Of a DNA stretch of 64,000 nt, positions 26,620 to 36,112 are shown piece after piece. The notes under the pieces are model-generated. The model did not search any database and was not told where the DNA came from. It saw only the letters and a program-made list of their open reading frames with translations. The stretch comes from Rhodothermaeota bacterium MED-G19 (GTDB lineage Bacteria; Bacteroidota; Bacteroidia; Cytophagales; MED-G16), in contig NTKI01000002.1 of the NCBI GenBank assembly GCA_002457315.1, positions 62,001-126,000 on the forward strand. Reading direction: 5' to 3'. The stretch's first letter is position 1. The number at the start of each line of letters is the position of its first letter. Made by a program: the position numbers and the translations under genes.

Positions 26620-29600
26620 TTACTCTTTTATTACTTTGTACATAGTCTTCTTATCTCCTTGAATTAATTGAATTACATAAATCCCATCATTAGAACTTGA
26701 TATATCAATATTATGAGATGAAGATGCATTATTATTATCTAATATTCTTTCATAAACAGGTCTACCAAAAATATCAATTATTTCACATTCCACATCACCT
26801 CTCCAAGTATCAGAAAAATTGATATTAACTATACCTTTAGTCGGGTTTGGATATATTGATATGTTCTTATCTAATTTAGTAAACTCTATTCCTTGAACAA
26901 CCGGTGTCTCCATCTGTATGTAAAGGTCATCTACCATCCATCCCCATCCTACAGTTAAGTCATCAGAAAACATTCTAAACCTAACTTTAACTGTATCTCC
27001 TTCATTAAAATGAGGTTTGAAGTTAGCTTCTTTACTCCTTAATAAATCTAGACTTCCAAATTGATTTGTAGCATATGCTGACTTCCATCCTGGATCTGAA
27101 TCTGAATCATACCCATCCAATAAAGCTTTCCAAGTAATACCATCTTTAGAGGCTTCAACGATCACATAATCCCAAAATTGTGCGTCACCATATGAGGTGC
27201 CTGGCTCACCCGGCTCAACAATAACTATTTCTTGGAATGTTATAGAAGGAGTAAAATCAGTAACTATTATAGGTATATTAAGCATAGCGTGTACACTATA
27301 TCCGTCTGTATAACCTCCATCAACTCCAGATTCATAAGGATGCTCAGTATGTAACTGCCTTCCTTCAAATCCACCTTGAATACCAATCCTAAACCTATCT
27401 AAATAAAACTCATCCCCCACAAGATCACTAAAAGTAGTTTTAAATTGTGTTCTTGCATCTAAAATAGGGTTTACAGCAATCTCTAATATATTAGATGGGT
27501 ACATTACTCCATCCTTATAGGCATATGCTTGTAAACTAAAGTCTCCTTTATCATCAACTTCAAAAATATATTCTCTTTCTACAATAGAATCCGTGTCATA
27601 GTATGTTGATCTTAATACACTATTTGCATTTATTTCAAGAGAATCATATATAGATCTTAAATCAACTTTAGCTTTTATCTCATACTTTTCATCGTTGTCA
27701 GTCTGATTTCCTTCTAAGATAACAGGACGAAGTGTAGTAGGTTTAGGTACAAAAGTTTTTAAATCTTCTAAAGTAGCTGTCCATATACCTCTTCCATGAG
27801 TAGCAAATACAACTTGTCCCTCATCTTTTATTTTCATATCCCAAATTGTAACATTAGGTAAATCCCCAACTACTTTATGCCAGGAGGCACCTCTATCTGT
27901 AGACTCAAATAATCCGATTTCTGTTCCTGCCCACATTATATCACAATTGTGTGGCATAACTAAAAAACTATATACGGCAACATCTGGAAATCCATTTGAT
28001 GACTTTCCTGAAATGTTTAAATGGAATCCTGTGATATCTGTCCATGAATCACCCAAATCTTTAGTCTCAATTATTTTAGCTTCTCCTGCTACACCAAATA
28101 ATATGTACGCAGTTGAATCTTCTTTTGGGTGTGAGTATATACCTGTGATTGTTCCTAAATTTGCAAATTTTGTAACAGGGTCAAATGTAGTACCCCAATC
28201 TTTAGATATGAAAATATCAGCAGAATTACCCATTACACCTCCAGCATAAACGAATCTAGGGTTTGCGAGAGATACTTCAACATCAGCCCCACTCCAAAAA
28301 CTATTACCCCAAGTGCCGCTAATTGAAGTATGTTCCCAAGAAACTCCAAAATCTGATGATTTGTCAACACCTGATGAATTGATTGTAAACAAAATATCAG
28401 GGTCCTGGTATGAAGTAGATGCTCTATTTATAAATGGTCCCCCGCCAGTCAAAAGACCACCCACATAATTCCAAGTAGATCCTCCATTATGAGTATAAAA
28501 TAAATTATTTCCTTGATAACCCCCAAACATCTTATCAGGATCAGTAAAGTGAGCAATCACTTCAAAACCATCACCACCTATCGGATGAAAATAATTAGTT
28601 GTGTCACTTGCATCCTGATTTCTTGGAGAGTAAAATGTTCCGTTATCTTGAGCACCAGCAATATACTGATCAAATCCTGCAATTTTATCAGCCCCATAAA
28701 ATTGAGTAGTATTATATCCTCCTCCAGGAGCAAACATAATATCCGAGATAAGACCTGCTCTTTTAAAGTGATCATCCTTGACGCCTGGATCCTTATCTGA
28801 AATAGTATAATAGATTCCTCCATCAGTCGTAAGGTATATTCTAAATGTACTATCAACTTCTGAATCAACAATTGTTCCTAGGTTATGATGATCGACGTGA
28901 ACATTTTCATTTAAATCAAATGCACCACCATTATCATACTGATTAGTCATATACTCTACAGATTTCTTTAGTGTCTTATAAGTTGCATCAATAAACTCAA
29001 TTTTTATTTTTGACTCAGGAATATTTTGAGGATCCCAAGAAACTCCATCAGCAAGAAATGGCCATATAAGAAATAATGATTTATGTAATTGGCCATAGAT
29101 AGAGTTGACATTACCAGGGGTTCCATCTCCAAAAATTTCTGACTGATTCATGTCTGGGTCATAAGGAAGCGATTGAGGAAATATATATTCTCTACTGTCA
29201 CCTTGGGCAGCGAGAAGATTAAAATCTCCATCGTTTGCATTATCTCTAAAGGAAACAGTAAGTTGTTGTTCTGGGTCTGCAGAAATATTCCACACTTCAA
29301 ATGGAACCTCTACCACACCTTCGTAGTTATATTTATCGTGAGTCACACCAGAGGTTGAACCTTCAGGTACTGAAAATCTATATGCTTTTTGTCGTTTTCC
29401 TGGACCAAACCTTACCTCTATATCTACAAGGTCTGGACTGTCTGAATTATTATTCCATTCAGTTTCATCAGGAGAAATTGCAGAACCTCCCCATATATTA
29501 ACTAAATTCATGTGAGATGATATGTTATCTAATGTTACTTTTGTCGTAGATCCTGAAAATGAGGTTCCTTGATCAGGTAATACAGTAGCTTTACTTGCAT

Positions 29601-30855
29601 CTCTTCCACCATAATATACTATACTATCATTAAATGGATTAACAGTTATAGTATTATCAAACCATCCCTGTGGATATAACCAATCATCATCCGTATTATC
29701 ATCATTCTTCAATAAATTCCATGTAGTTCCTCCATCATAAGAGACTCTAAGGAAAGATGCAGCATTGCCATCAATTCCTGCATATACAATATCAGGATTT
29801 TGATGTGAAACAGCAATCTCTAATCTTCCAAAAGCACCTCCTCCTCCTCCAGATAGAATACCATCTGCATTATTGTATGAGACAGTACCTCCTAAGCCAA
29901 TACCACCTGGATTAGACCATGAAGAACCCGCATCATTTGACCTAATTACTCCTACACCTCTTAGCACAGCATACTGTATGTTAAAATCTGAAGGCGCCGC
30001 TATAATTTGTTGAATTCTAATATGTTGGTTGAATACATCAGACCATGAAGTTCCTCCGTTTGTAGTTTTAAAAATATATCCATGACCAGCATCATTTGCA
30101 TCTACTGTACTGATAACAACTACATCAGAGTCATTAGGATCAACAATTAATCTACTAACGTTAGAGAATCGAGAGTCTACATAACCACCGCTATCTTTTG
30201 TTGATATATTAGTCCAGTTAGCTCCGCCATTTACAGATTTATAAACACCAGCACCAGTTATATCTCCTAAAGAACCAATCCAGTTTTCACCAGTTGCAGC
30301 ATATAAAACATCTGTATTAGATTTGGATTGACCTAACCACGATATAGCTATATTATCCATGTCATTTGATATACTAACCCATGAAGTCCCTCCGTCTGTA
30401 CTTTTCCAGACTCCACCACCGACACTTCCTGCAATCCATGTATCTTTTGATGGATCACTAGCGTCTACTATGAAAGCTCTTGTTCTACCAGGAGCATTGT
30501 AAGGACCTCTTTCAATAAAGACCGCATTGTCCTTAGCATATGTTGAATAACTTGGGTTTGGATTACCAGTTGATCTTGAATAATTATTATTAAGTCTTTT
30601 TAATGCTTTCTCTAACTCTACTCTTTTATAATCAGATTTATAAGACCTAAATCTAGATGGTTTATTAACATCAACATCACCATGTTTAATTGCAGCATGA
30701 TAATACATATATTTTTCTGGCCCATCATATTTGGCATCGCCAACAATAATTGACTTTTTTGACTTTTTTGGTTTATATGTACTTTCATTATTTTCTATTT
30801 TATTACAAGAAATAAGTACAAGTAGAAGGAGGAGATTTAAATTAAAAAATTTCAT
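26620..30855 (-). CDS. Large Asp-box (VPS10/BNR-like) secreted protein with T9SS sorting domain
   Basis: This 1411-residue protein starts with a hydrophobic leader ending in a lipobox-like LISC (Cys17). Its body carries many Asp-box repeats of the form S/T-x-D/N-x-G-x-x-W (KSTDGGTSW, KSVNGGANW, KTTNGGTSW, RSNDAGSSW, VSYDGGTTW, YTHNGGSTW, ESTDRGASW), as in sortilin/VPS10 and sialidase-type propellers. A jelly-roll-like segment (WGWMVDDLYIQME) precedes a C-terminal T9SS type A sorting domain (YPNPTKGIVNINF ... GIYVIQLIQGDKKTMYKVIKE). It is probably exported to the cell surface; catalytic function unknown. Lipobox and T9SS tail together are unusual. Confidence 0.88.
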   Translation of the reverse strand: MKFFNLNLLLLLVLISCNKIENNESTYKPKKSKKSIIVGDAKYDGPEKYMYYHAAIKHGDVDVNKPSRFRSYKSDYKRVELEKALKRLNNNYSRSTGNPNPSYSTYAKDNAVFIERGPYNAPGRTRAFIVDASDPSKDTWIAGSVGGGVWKSTDGGTSWVSISNDMDNIAISWLGQSKSNTDVLYAATGENWIGSLGDITGAGVYKSVNGGANWTNISTKDSGGYVDSRFSNVSRLIVDPNDSDVVVISTVDANDAGHGYIFKTTNGGTSWSDVFNQHIRIQQIIAAPSDFNIQYAVLRGVGVIRSNDAGSSWSNPGGIGLGGTVSYNNADGILSGGGGGAFGRLEIAVSHQNPDIVYAGIDGNAASFLRVSYDGGTTWNLLKNDDNTDDDWLYPQGWFDNTITVNPFNDSIVYYGGRDASKATVLPDQGTSFSGSTTKVTLDNISSHMNLVNIWGGSAISPDETEWNNNSDSPDLVDIEVRFGPGKRQKAYRFSVPEGSTSGVTHDKYNYEGVVEVPFEVWNISADPEQQLTVSFRDNANDGDFNLLAAQGDSREYIFPQSLPYDPDMNQSEIFGDGTPGNVNSIYGQLHKSLFLIWPFLADGVSWDPQNIPESKIKIEFIDATYKTLKKSVEYMTNQYDNGGAFDLNENVHVDHHNLGTIVDSEVDSTFRIYLTTDGGIYYTISDKDPGVKDDHFKRAGLISDIMFAPGGGYNTTQFYGADKIAGFDQYIAGAQDNGTFYSPRNQDASDTTNYFHPIGGDGFEVIAHFTDPDKMFGGYQGNNLFYTHNGGSTWNYVGGLLTGGGPFINRASTSYQDPDILFTINSSGVDKSSDFGVSWEHTSISGTWGNSFWSGADVEVSLANPRFVYAGGVMGNSADIFISKDWGTTFDPVTKFANLGTITGIYSHPKEDSTAYILFGVAGEAKIIETKDLGDSWTDITGFHLNISGKSSNGFPDVAVYSFLVMPHNCDIMWAGTEIGLFESTDRGASWHKVVGDLPNVTIWDMKIKDEGQVVFATHGRGIWTATLEDLKTFVPKPTTLRPVILEGNQTDNDEKYEIKAKVDLRSIYDSLEINANSVLRSTYYDTDSIVEREYIFEVDDKGDFSLQAYAYKDGVMYPSNILEIAVNPILDARTQFKTTFSDLVGDEFYLDRFRIGIQGGFEGRQLHTEHPYESGVDGGYTDGYSVHAMLNIPIIVTDFTPSITFQEIVIVEPGEPGTSYGDAQFWDYVIVEASKDGITWKALLDGYDSDSDPGWKSAYATNQFGSLDLLRSKEANFKPHFNEGDTVKVRFRMFSDDLTVGWGWMVDDLYIQMETPVVQGIEFTKLDKNISIYPNPTKGIVNINFSDTWRGDVECEIIDIFGRPVYERILDNNNASSSHNIDISSSNDGIYVIQLIQGDKKTMYKVIKE

Positions 30856-30960
30856 ATTTTTAAAAAGAGAAGATTCAACAACATAAACTATACGTAATAT
30901 AAGTTTTGTTATTTAATCTAACAAGTGAAATTTTTATATAAAATGAAGTATAATGAATAT

Positions 30961-31833
30961 TTAATTTGCGCAGAATTCTTTTAATCTTCTATTTTTTCCT
31001 GGCTCTCTTAATTTCTGAAGTGCTTTTTCTCTAATTTGTCTAACTCTTTCTCTAGTTAATCCCATCACATCACCTATTTCTTCTAGTGTATATGGATTAT
31101 CAAAACCGATGCCAAAACTCATTAAAACGACATCTCTTTCACGAGGAGTCAAAGTAGAAAGAGCTCTCATAGTCTCAATTTTAAGAGAATGGTTAAATAC
31201 TAATCCAGTATCTGTTGGCCCCTCAGAATCATTTTCTAAAACATCAAGTAAAGAACCCGAATCATCTTCACCAAATGGAGCATCCATAGACATTTGTTTA
31301 ACTTCAGCACCAAGAGTACTTCTAACTTCTGTAGTTTTCATATCCAAGTTCTCAGCAATTTCTTCTTCTGTTGGCTCACGTTCATACTTTTGTTCTAACT
31401 CAGCATAAGCCCTTCTTATCTGATTAATTGCACCAGATTTATTCATAGGTAATCTTACAATTCTAGACTGTTCTGCTAATGCTTGCATAATTGACTGTCT
31501 AATCCACCAAACTGCATAAGAAATAAACTTAAATCCTTTAGTTTCATCAAACTTTTTAGCAGCCTTAATAAGACCTAAATTACCCTCATTTATAAGGTCA
31601 TTTAAAGGAAGACTTCTATTCTGGTATTGTTTTGCAACTGAAACAACGAACCTCAAGTTTGCTCTAACTAATTTATCAAGAGCATCTTGATTATCTTTTT
31701 TAATTTCCTTTGCTAGTCTAACTTCCTCTTCAGGTGTAATCATTGGGACTCCACTAACTTCAGTGAAGTACTTTTCTAGAGTATGACTTTCTCGTCTATT
31801 AGTGATTGATTGTGTTATCTTAAGCTGCCTCAT
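30961..31833 (-). CDS. rpoD: Primary sigma factor RpoD (short Bacteroidota form)
   Basis: This 290-residue sigma-70 factor lacks the long region 1.1 and non-conserved insert of E. coli RpoD, as is normal for the Bacteroidota primary sigma. Region 2 is clear (DLINEGNLGLIKAAKKFDE, FKFISYAVWWIRQSIMQAL), as are region 3 (RLPMNKSGAINQIRRA) and the region 4 helix-turn-helix (YTLEEIGDVMGLTRERVRQI). It is presumably the factor that reads the TTG...TAnnTTTG promoters seen here, including its own at 31860-31891. The Asp-box protein gene follows after 105 bases. Confidence 0.95.
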   Translation of the reverse strand: MRQLKITQSITNRRESHTLEKYFTEVSGVPMITPEEEVRLAKEIKKDNQDALDKLVRANLRFVVSVAKQYQNRSLPLNDLINEGNLGLIKAAKKFDETKGFKFISYAVWWIRQSIMQALAEQSRIVRLPMNKSGAINQIRRAYAELEQKYEREPTEEEIAENLDMKTTEVRSTLGAEVKQMSMDAPFGEDDSGSLLDVLENDSEGPTDTGLVFNHSLKIETMRALSTLTPRERDVVLMSFGIGFDNPYTLEEIGDVMGLTRERVRQIREKALQKLREPGKNRRLKEFCAN

Positions 31834-31859
31834 GAATGTTTTTTGAGAAAAATTATCAG

Positions 31860-31891
31860 CAAATGTATCATATTATTTTAAATTTTTCAAA
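31860..31891 (-). promoter_or_regulatory. rpoD promoter (TTTG-20-TACATTTG)
   Basis: On the minus strand TTTG (31888-31891) is followed after 20 bases by TACATTTG (31860-31867), a full match to the Bacteroidota -33/-7 pattern. Start of transcription would lie about 20 bases before the rpoD ATG. Confidence 0.65.
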
Positions 31892-31925
31892 GAAAAAAGC
31901 TAATAACAGACTATAAACTTTAATT

Positions 31926-32207
31926 CTAATCTATCTCAACTTCAATTAAATCAGAAGAAGGGATGGCCTGACAACATAAAATATATCCTTCACTTATCTC
32001 TTCATCAGATAACCCGTCACTAACATCCATATCAACAGAACCAGAAATTAATTTTCCCTGGCATGAAGTACAAACACCACTTTGACATGAGTAAGGTAAG
32101 TCTATATCGTTTTCTAGAGCTGCGTCAAGAATTGTTTCAGATTTTTTCATTTCAAAACCAAAATCTTCACCATCCATCATAATTTTTACAGTAGTCATAT
32201 CATTCAT
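31926..32207 (-). CDS. Plant-type 2Fe-2S ferredoxin
   Basis: The 93-residue protein has the cysteine pattern of plant-type [2Fe-2S] ferredoxins: C41, C46, C49 (CQSGVCTSC) and C79 in LCCQAIP. It is soluble and acidic, an electron carrier for oxygenases or other reductases. Whether it serves the Rieske oxygenase at 17 kb is only a guess. M4 (32198) is an alternative start. It is divergent from purB; downstream lies rpoD. Confidence 0.9.
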   Translation of the reverse strand: MNDMTTVKIMMDGEDFGFEMKKSETILDAALENDIDLPYSCQSGVCTSCQGKLISGSVDMDVSDGLSDEEISEGYILCCQAIPSSDLIEVEID

Positions 32208-32262
32208 TCTTTAATATTAATCTTAATAACGTTAATATATGTGATCTGTTACAATATTTATC

Positions 32263-32270
32263 TAAATTTG
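32263..32270 (+). promoter_or_regulatory. Candidate -7 element for purB (TAAATTTG)
   Basis: TAAATTTG ends three bases before the purB ATG at 32274. If used, transcription would begin at or near the start codon, giving a leaderless mRNA. A convincing TTG about 19 bases upstream is not seen. Confidence 0.4.
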
Positions 32271-32273
32271 CAA

Positions 32274-33632
32274 ATGAATTCAATCTCAAAAAGTTTACTA
32301 TCAATATCTCCAGTTGACGGTAGATATTCTAAGAAGACAACAAAATTTCAAGAGTATTTTTCTGAGTACGCACTAATAAAATATAGAGTTTATATAGAAA
32401 TAAAATATTTCATAGCATTATCAAAATGTTCAATTAATCCAATTAATAAAATCTCTTCAAAAGAGTTGAGAAGCGTTGAAAAAATTATAGAAAATTTTAA
32501 TGAAAAGAATGCACTAAGGATTAAGGAGATTGAAAAAAATATAAATCATGACGTAAAAGCAGTTGAATATTTTTTAAAGGAGGAATTTGATAAAATTGGT
32601 TTAAAAGAATACAAGGAATATATACACTTTGGGTTAACATCTCAAGATATAAACAATACTGCAGTTCCTTTAATGATCAAAGATTCTTTAAAGAATATTA
32701 TCATCCCTTCATTCAAAGAGGTTATAAAAGAAATTAATAAAATGTCAGTTTATTTGAAAGATGTTGCAATGATTGCTAGAACTCATGGACAATCAGCAAC
32801 CCCCACCACATTTGGAAAGGAGTTCAGAGTATTTGAAGAAAGGCTTAATAAGCAATTAGAAGCTTTAAAAAATATCCCAAATAACGGAAAGTTCGGAGGA
32901 GCATCTGGTAATTTAAATGCTCATTATGTATCATTTCCAGATATTGATTGGGACAATTTTTCAGATACTTTTTTAAAATCTATAGGTCTCAAAAGGAGCA
33001 AACCAACAACTCAGATAGAACATTATGATAATATGTCAGCTATATTTCATAATCTAAGCAGACTTAATACTATTTTAATTGATCTATGTAGAGATTCATG
33101 GCACTATATTTCAATTAATTATTTAATCCAAAAAGTAAATAAAAAAGAGGTTGGTTCATCCGCAATGCCACACAAAGTGAATCCTATAGACTTTGAAAAT
33201 GCTGAAGGTAATTTAATGTACTCAAATTCTCAGTTTATTTTTTTAGCTGAAAAATTACCCATCTCAAGACTTCAAAGAGATCTTACGGACTCAACTGTTT
33301 CTAGAAATATTGGCATTCCATTTGCTCATACTAAAATAGCTCTTGAATCACTTATTAAAGGTTTAAATAAAATAGACGTAAACAAAGAAGTAATAAAAAA
33401 AGATTTAGAAAATAATTGGGCGGTAGTATCTGAAGCTATCCAAACTATTTTAAGGAGGGAAAGAATTCCAAATCCTTATGAACTTTTAAAAAATCTTACT
33501 AGAGGCAATAATGAAATTACTAAAAGTTCAATTACTAACTTCATTAAAAATTTACCTGTGAGTAAATCTATCAAGAAGGAATTATTATCTATTACTCCTA
33601 GCAATTACTTAGGAAATGCAAAAAGATGTTAA
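32274..33632 (+). CDS. purB: Adenylosuccinate lyase
   Basis: PurB cleaves SAICAR and adenylosuccinate in purine synthesis. The protein (452 residues from ATG 32274) has SISPVDGRYSKKT at the N terminus, HFGLTSQDINNTA, ARTHGQSATPT, and the fumarase-superfamily signature GSSAMPHKVNPIDFENAEG. I chose the ATG at 32274 rather than an in-frame GTG at 32241 because MNSISKSLLSISPVDGRY matches the family start. It overlaps the following methyltransferase gene by 7 bases. purA lies 5 kb away on the other strand. Confidence 0.95.
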   Translation: MNSISKSLLSISPVDGRYSKKTTKFQEYFSEYALIKYRVYIEIKYFIALSKCSINPINKISSKELRSVEKIIENFNEKNALRIKEIEKNINHDVKAVEYFLKEEFDKIGLKEYKEYIHFGLTSQDINNTAVPLMIKDSLKNIIIPSFKEVIKEINKMSVYLKDVAMIARTHGQSATPTTFGKEFRVFEERLNKQLEALKNIPNNGKFGGASGNLNAHYVSFPDIDWDNFSDTFLKSIGLKRSKPTTQIEHYDNMSAIFHNLSRLNTILIDLCRDSWHYISINYLIQKVNKKEVGSSAMPHKVNPIDFENAEGNLMYSNSQFIFLAEKLPISRLQRDLTDSTVSRNIGIPFAHTKIALESLIKGLNKIDVNKEVIKKDLENNWAVVSEAIQTILRRERIPNPYELLKNLTRGNNEITKSSITNFIKNLPVSKSIKKELLSITPSNYLGNAKRC

Positions 33633-34393
33633 GAAAATTAGTAGGTTTTTTATTAAGAAAATTACCTAGAACCCTTCTCCAGAGGATAAGTAAGCCAATT
33701 TTTAAGATGATTTCCATATTTTACTATGGAAATAATGTAGAATGTCCTATCTGTAATAAATCTTTCAAAGAATTTTTTCCATATGGAAGAAAAACTCGTA
33801 ATAATGCCCTATGTACAAATTGCCTTTCTCTTGAAAGGCATAGACTGATATATCTTTATCTTGAAAAAAAGACTTTAATTTTTAAAAATAAAACTAAATT
33901 ATTGCACATTGCTCCTGAAGGGTGCTTAATAAGTATTTTTAAAAGATTTGATAATATAGAATATATAACTGCTGACCTTAATTCCCCTTTAGCAGATATT
34001 AAAATGGATATTCATAATATGCCATTTAAAGAAAACTCATTTGATTTAGTTTTATGTAATCATGTTCTTGAACATGTTAATAATGACATTAAAGCTTTAA
34101 AGGAAATTAAGAGAGTTTTAAAAAGAGATGGAATAGGAATAGTTCAAGTACCATTTTATGATCCTATACCAGAAAAAACCATTGAGGATAAAATTGTAAA
34201 ATCAAAAAGAGAAAGAGAAAAATTATATGGGCAGTCTGATCACGTAAGAAAATATGGGAAAGATTATAAGAAAAGATTAGAATCTGCAGGATTCAATGTT
34301 AAAATAGTGAATTCTTATACTTATCTAAATAAATCAGAGATAAATAAATATGGTACTGATGAAAATGAGGATCTATATATTATATTCTCTTAA
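33626..34393 (+). CDS. SAM-dependent methyltransferase with N-terminal zinc-knuckle
   Basis: The 255-residue protein begins with a basic, amphipathic N terminus, then two CxxC pairs (CPIC at about 41-44 and CTNC at about 61-64) that look like a zinc site, followed by a class I methyltransferase domain with HIAPEGCL, ITADLNSP and the post-II segment FDLVLCNHVLEHV. The target is unknown. Proteins of this layout often occur near glycan genes in Bacteroidota (recollection), and VanW plus two glycosyltransferases follow on the opposite strand. It overlaps purB by 7 bases. Confidence 0.8.
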   Translation: MLRKLVGFLLRKLPRTLLQRISKPIFKMISIFYYGNNVECPICNKSFKEFFPYGRKTRNNALCTNCLSLERHRLIYLYLEKKTLIFKNKTKLLHIAPEGCLISIFKRFDNIEYITADLNSPLADIKMDIHNMPFKENSFDLVLCNHVLEHVNNDIKALKEIKRVLKRDGIGIVQVPFYDPIPEKTIEDKIVKSKREREKLYGQSDHVRKYGKDYKKRLESAGFNVKIVNSYTYLNKSEINKYGTDENEDLYIIFS

Positions 34394-34407
34394 TTAAAAA
34401 TGGAGTT

Positions 34408-35154
34408 TTAATCTGTTTTTTTAATAGTGTTAGACACATACCTTTTATATATAGATTTACCTTTTTTTTCTTGATTTATAATAGTGAATACTTCAATCCT
34501 ATTATCATCTAGGATATTTTCTTTAAAATCAACCTTATTATTTTCAATTAAACTTGAGTGATTTAATTGTATTGTTATATGATTTTCTTCCATTAAAAAA
34601 GTGAACTTAATCGGATGATTTAAATTATTTCTAATTTTCAAATCTTTATAACCATATACTACCGTAGCATCGGAACCTAGTGGAGTAAATCGATTCTCAT
34701 TTGTATAAATATCCATAGAATGACTATATCTTTCGAGCACTTCTAGTTTAGCGTGCAAACTAATATAGTATATGAGTCCTGATAATTGACAAAGACCACC
34801 TCCTATAGATTTTTCTAGTTGATTATTAACTAAGGAGCGACTTTCTAAATAACCTTTTTTACTTGAAGGGTTACCAACAATTTTCCAAAACGAGAAAATT
34901 TCATTTGGATTTATTTCAACTGACTCTATAGATTTTATGGCTATCAATAAGTTATTCTTTTTTGTATCATTAGGTTTTAAGTCTTGCCTTATCTTCAAAG
35001 TATGTAAAAATTTACTTGGCAATTGCTTTCTCTTAGCATAATTGAAATAATATCCTTTAAAAATGTCTCTAAATATATTTTTTATTTCGTGGAGTTTGAT
35101 TTTAATATGGTATGGAATAATTTTTTTTATCATTTCATTTTTTTTCATGCTCAA
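34408..35154 (-). CDS. VanW family protein
   Basis: The 248-residue protein contains the VanW core: NPNEIFSFWKIVGNPS, a GYLESR-type segment, and SIGGGLCQLSGLIYYISLHA, followed by ERYSHSMDIY and DATVVYGYKDLKIRN. VanW was named from vancomycin-resistance clusters, but its biochemical role is unknown. It has no clear signal peptide. Its start overlaps the upstream GT2 gene by 20 bases, so three minus-strand genes (36-37 kb to here) form one unit. Confidence 0.85.
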   Translation of the reverse strand: MSMKKNEMIKKIIPYHIKIKLHEIKNIFRDIFKGYYFNYAKRKQLPSKFLHTLKIRQDLKPNDTKKNNLLIAIKSIESVEINPNEIFSFWKIVGNPSSKKGYLESRSLVNNQLEKSIGGGLCQLSGLIYYISLHAKLEVLERYSHSMDIYTNENRFTPLGSDATVVYGYKDLKIRNNLNHPIKFTFLMEENHITIQLNHSSLIENNKVDFKENILDDNRIEVFTIINQEKKGKSIYKRYVSNTIKKTD

Positions 35155-36112
35155 CTAAACCATAAATATACCCAGTTCCATAGCCTAAGAATTGAGTGAA
35201 AGTTGTTATAACTGATAAAATTCCAATAATAGGATTTTTGTTCATAATAGAAGAGCTTAAAAATATTGCAGAGAAATAAACTCCATAAAAGATCTGAATT
35301 ATCTCCCCGAGCTTATTACCATAAAAGACAAATAGAATCTGGCTAAGAATAAATCCAAGAATAAAAAGTGTTGGAAAAATATGAAATAATTTAAAGGTAT
35401 TCTTATACTTAATATTTAAGTAATGTCTCCCTTTACCAGATTTAAACATCTGATTTAAAAAGTTAAATAAATTTGTTCTCCTCTTATGAAAGACCTTAGC
35501 TCCTGGTATAAGTGCAGATTTATTTCCGGAAAAAATTAATTTATATGATAAATCTAAATCTTCTCCGTACTGCCTTATGTCTGAGAAACCATTTATTTTC
35601 TCGAATGCATCTTTTTTTATTCCCATATTAAAGGATCTAGGAAGAAATTTATCTATTGATATCTTACTCCCTCTAATTCCACCTGTAGTGAATAGCGATG
35701 TCATAGAAAAATTAATTGATTTTTGGAGATATGTAAAACTCTCATCCATCATATCTGGTCCACCATAAAAGCTAACATTATTTTTTTCAAGAAACTTCTC
35801 TACCTCAAAAAAATAATTTTTAGGTATAGTACAGTCAGAGTCAAAAAATATTATCCAATCTCCATCAGATTTAGTAACACCAAAATTTCTAGCTAGTGCA
35901 GGACCTTGATTTTCTATAAAAAAATAAGATATTTTTAGTTTATCTCTAAAATTTTGAAAGACTTCTCTAGATGATTTTTCAGATCCATCGTCTACTATAA
36001 TTATCTCTAAATTTTTAAATCTCTGTTGAACAATGCTTTCTAGAAGTTCATTCATCTCCTCTGGCCTATTGTAAACTGCTACAACTACTGAATATTTAAC
36101 TTTTTTTGACAT
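35135..36112 (-). CDS. GT2 family glycosyltransferase with C-terminal membrane segments
   Basis: This 325-residue protein has a GT-A domain of family 2: VVAVYNRPEEMNELL, IIVDDGSEK, the DxD-like FFDSDCTIP and YGEDLDLSYKL as the ED-base segment. Three hydrophobic stretches from about residue 245 (FHIFPTLFILGFILSQILFVFYG and later) anchor it to the inner membrane. Donor and acceptor cannot be told. It overlaps the next GT2 gene by 17 bases and VanW by 20; together they point to cell-surface glycan synthesis. Confidence 0.88.
   Translation of the reverse strand: MSKKVKYSVVVAVYNRPEEMNELLESIVQQRFKNLEIIIVDDGSEKSSREVFQNFRDKLKISYFFIENQGPALARNFGVTKSDGDWIIFFDSDCTIPKNYFFEVEKFLEKNNVSFYGGPDMMDESFTYLQKSINFSMTSLFTTGGIRGSKISIDKFLPRSFNMGIKKDAFEKINGFSDIRQYGEDLDLSYKLIFSGNKSALIPGAKVFHKRRTNLFNFLNQMFKSGKGRHYLNIKYKNTFKLFHIFPTLFILGFILSQILFVFYGNKLGEIIQIFYGVYFSAIFLSSSIMNKNPIIGILSVITTFTQFLGYGTGYIYGLVEHEKK

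Noticed and set aside
28578-28871. Open frames antisense or in other frames within the Asp-box gene
   Set aside because: They lack recognisable features and lie wholly within a strongly supported 1411-codon gene.
32241-32273. GTG start for purB
   Set aside because: The extension is not family-like and overlaps the candidate -7 element; ATG 32274 fits the known N terminus.
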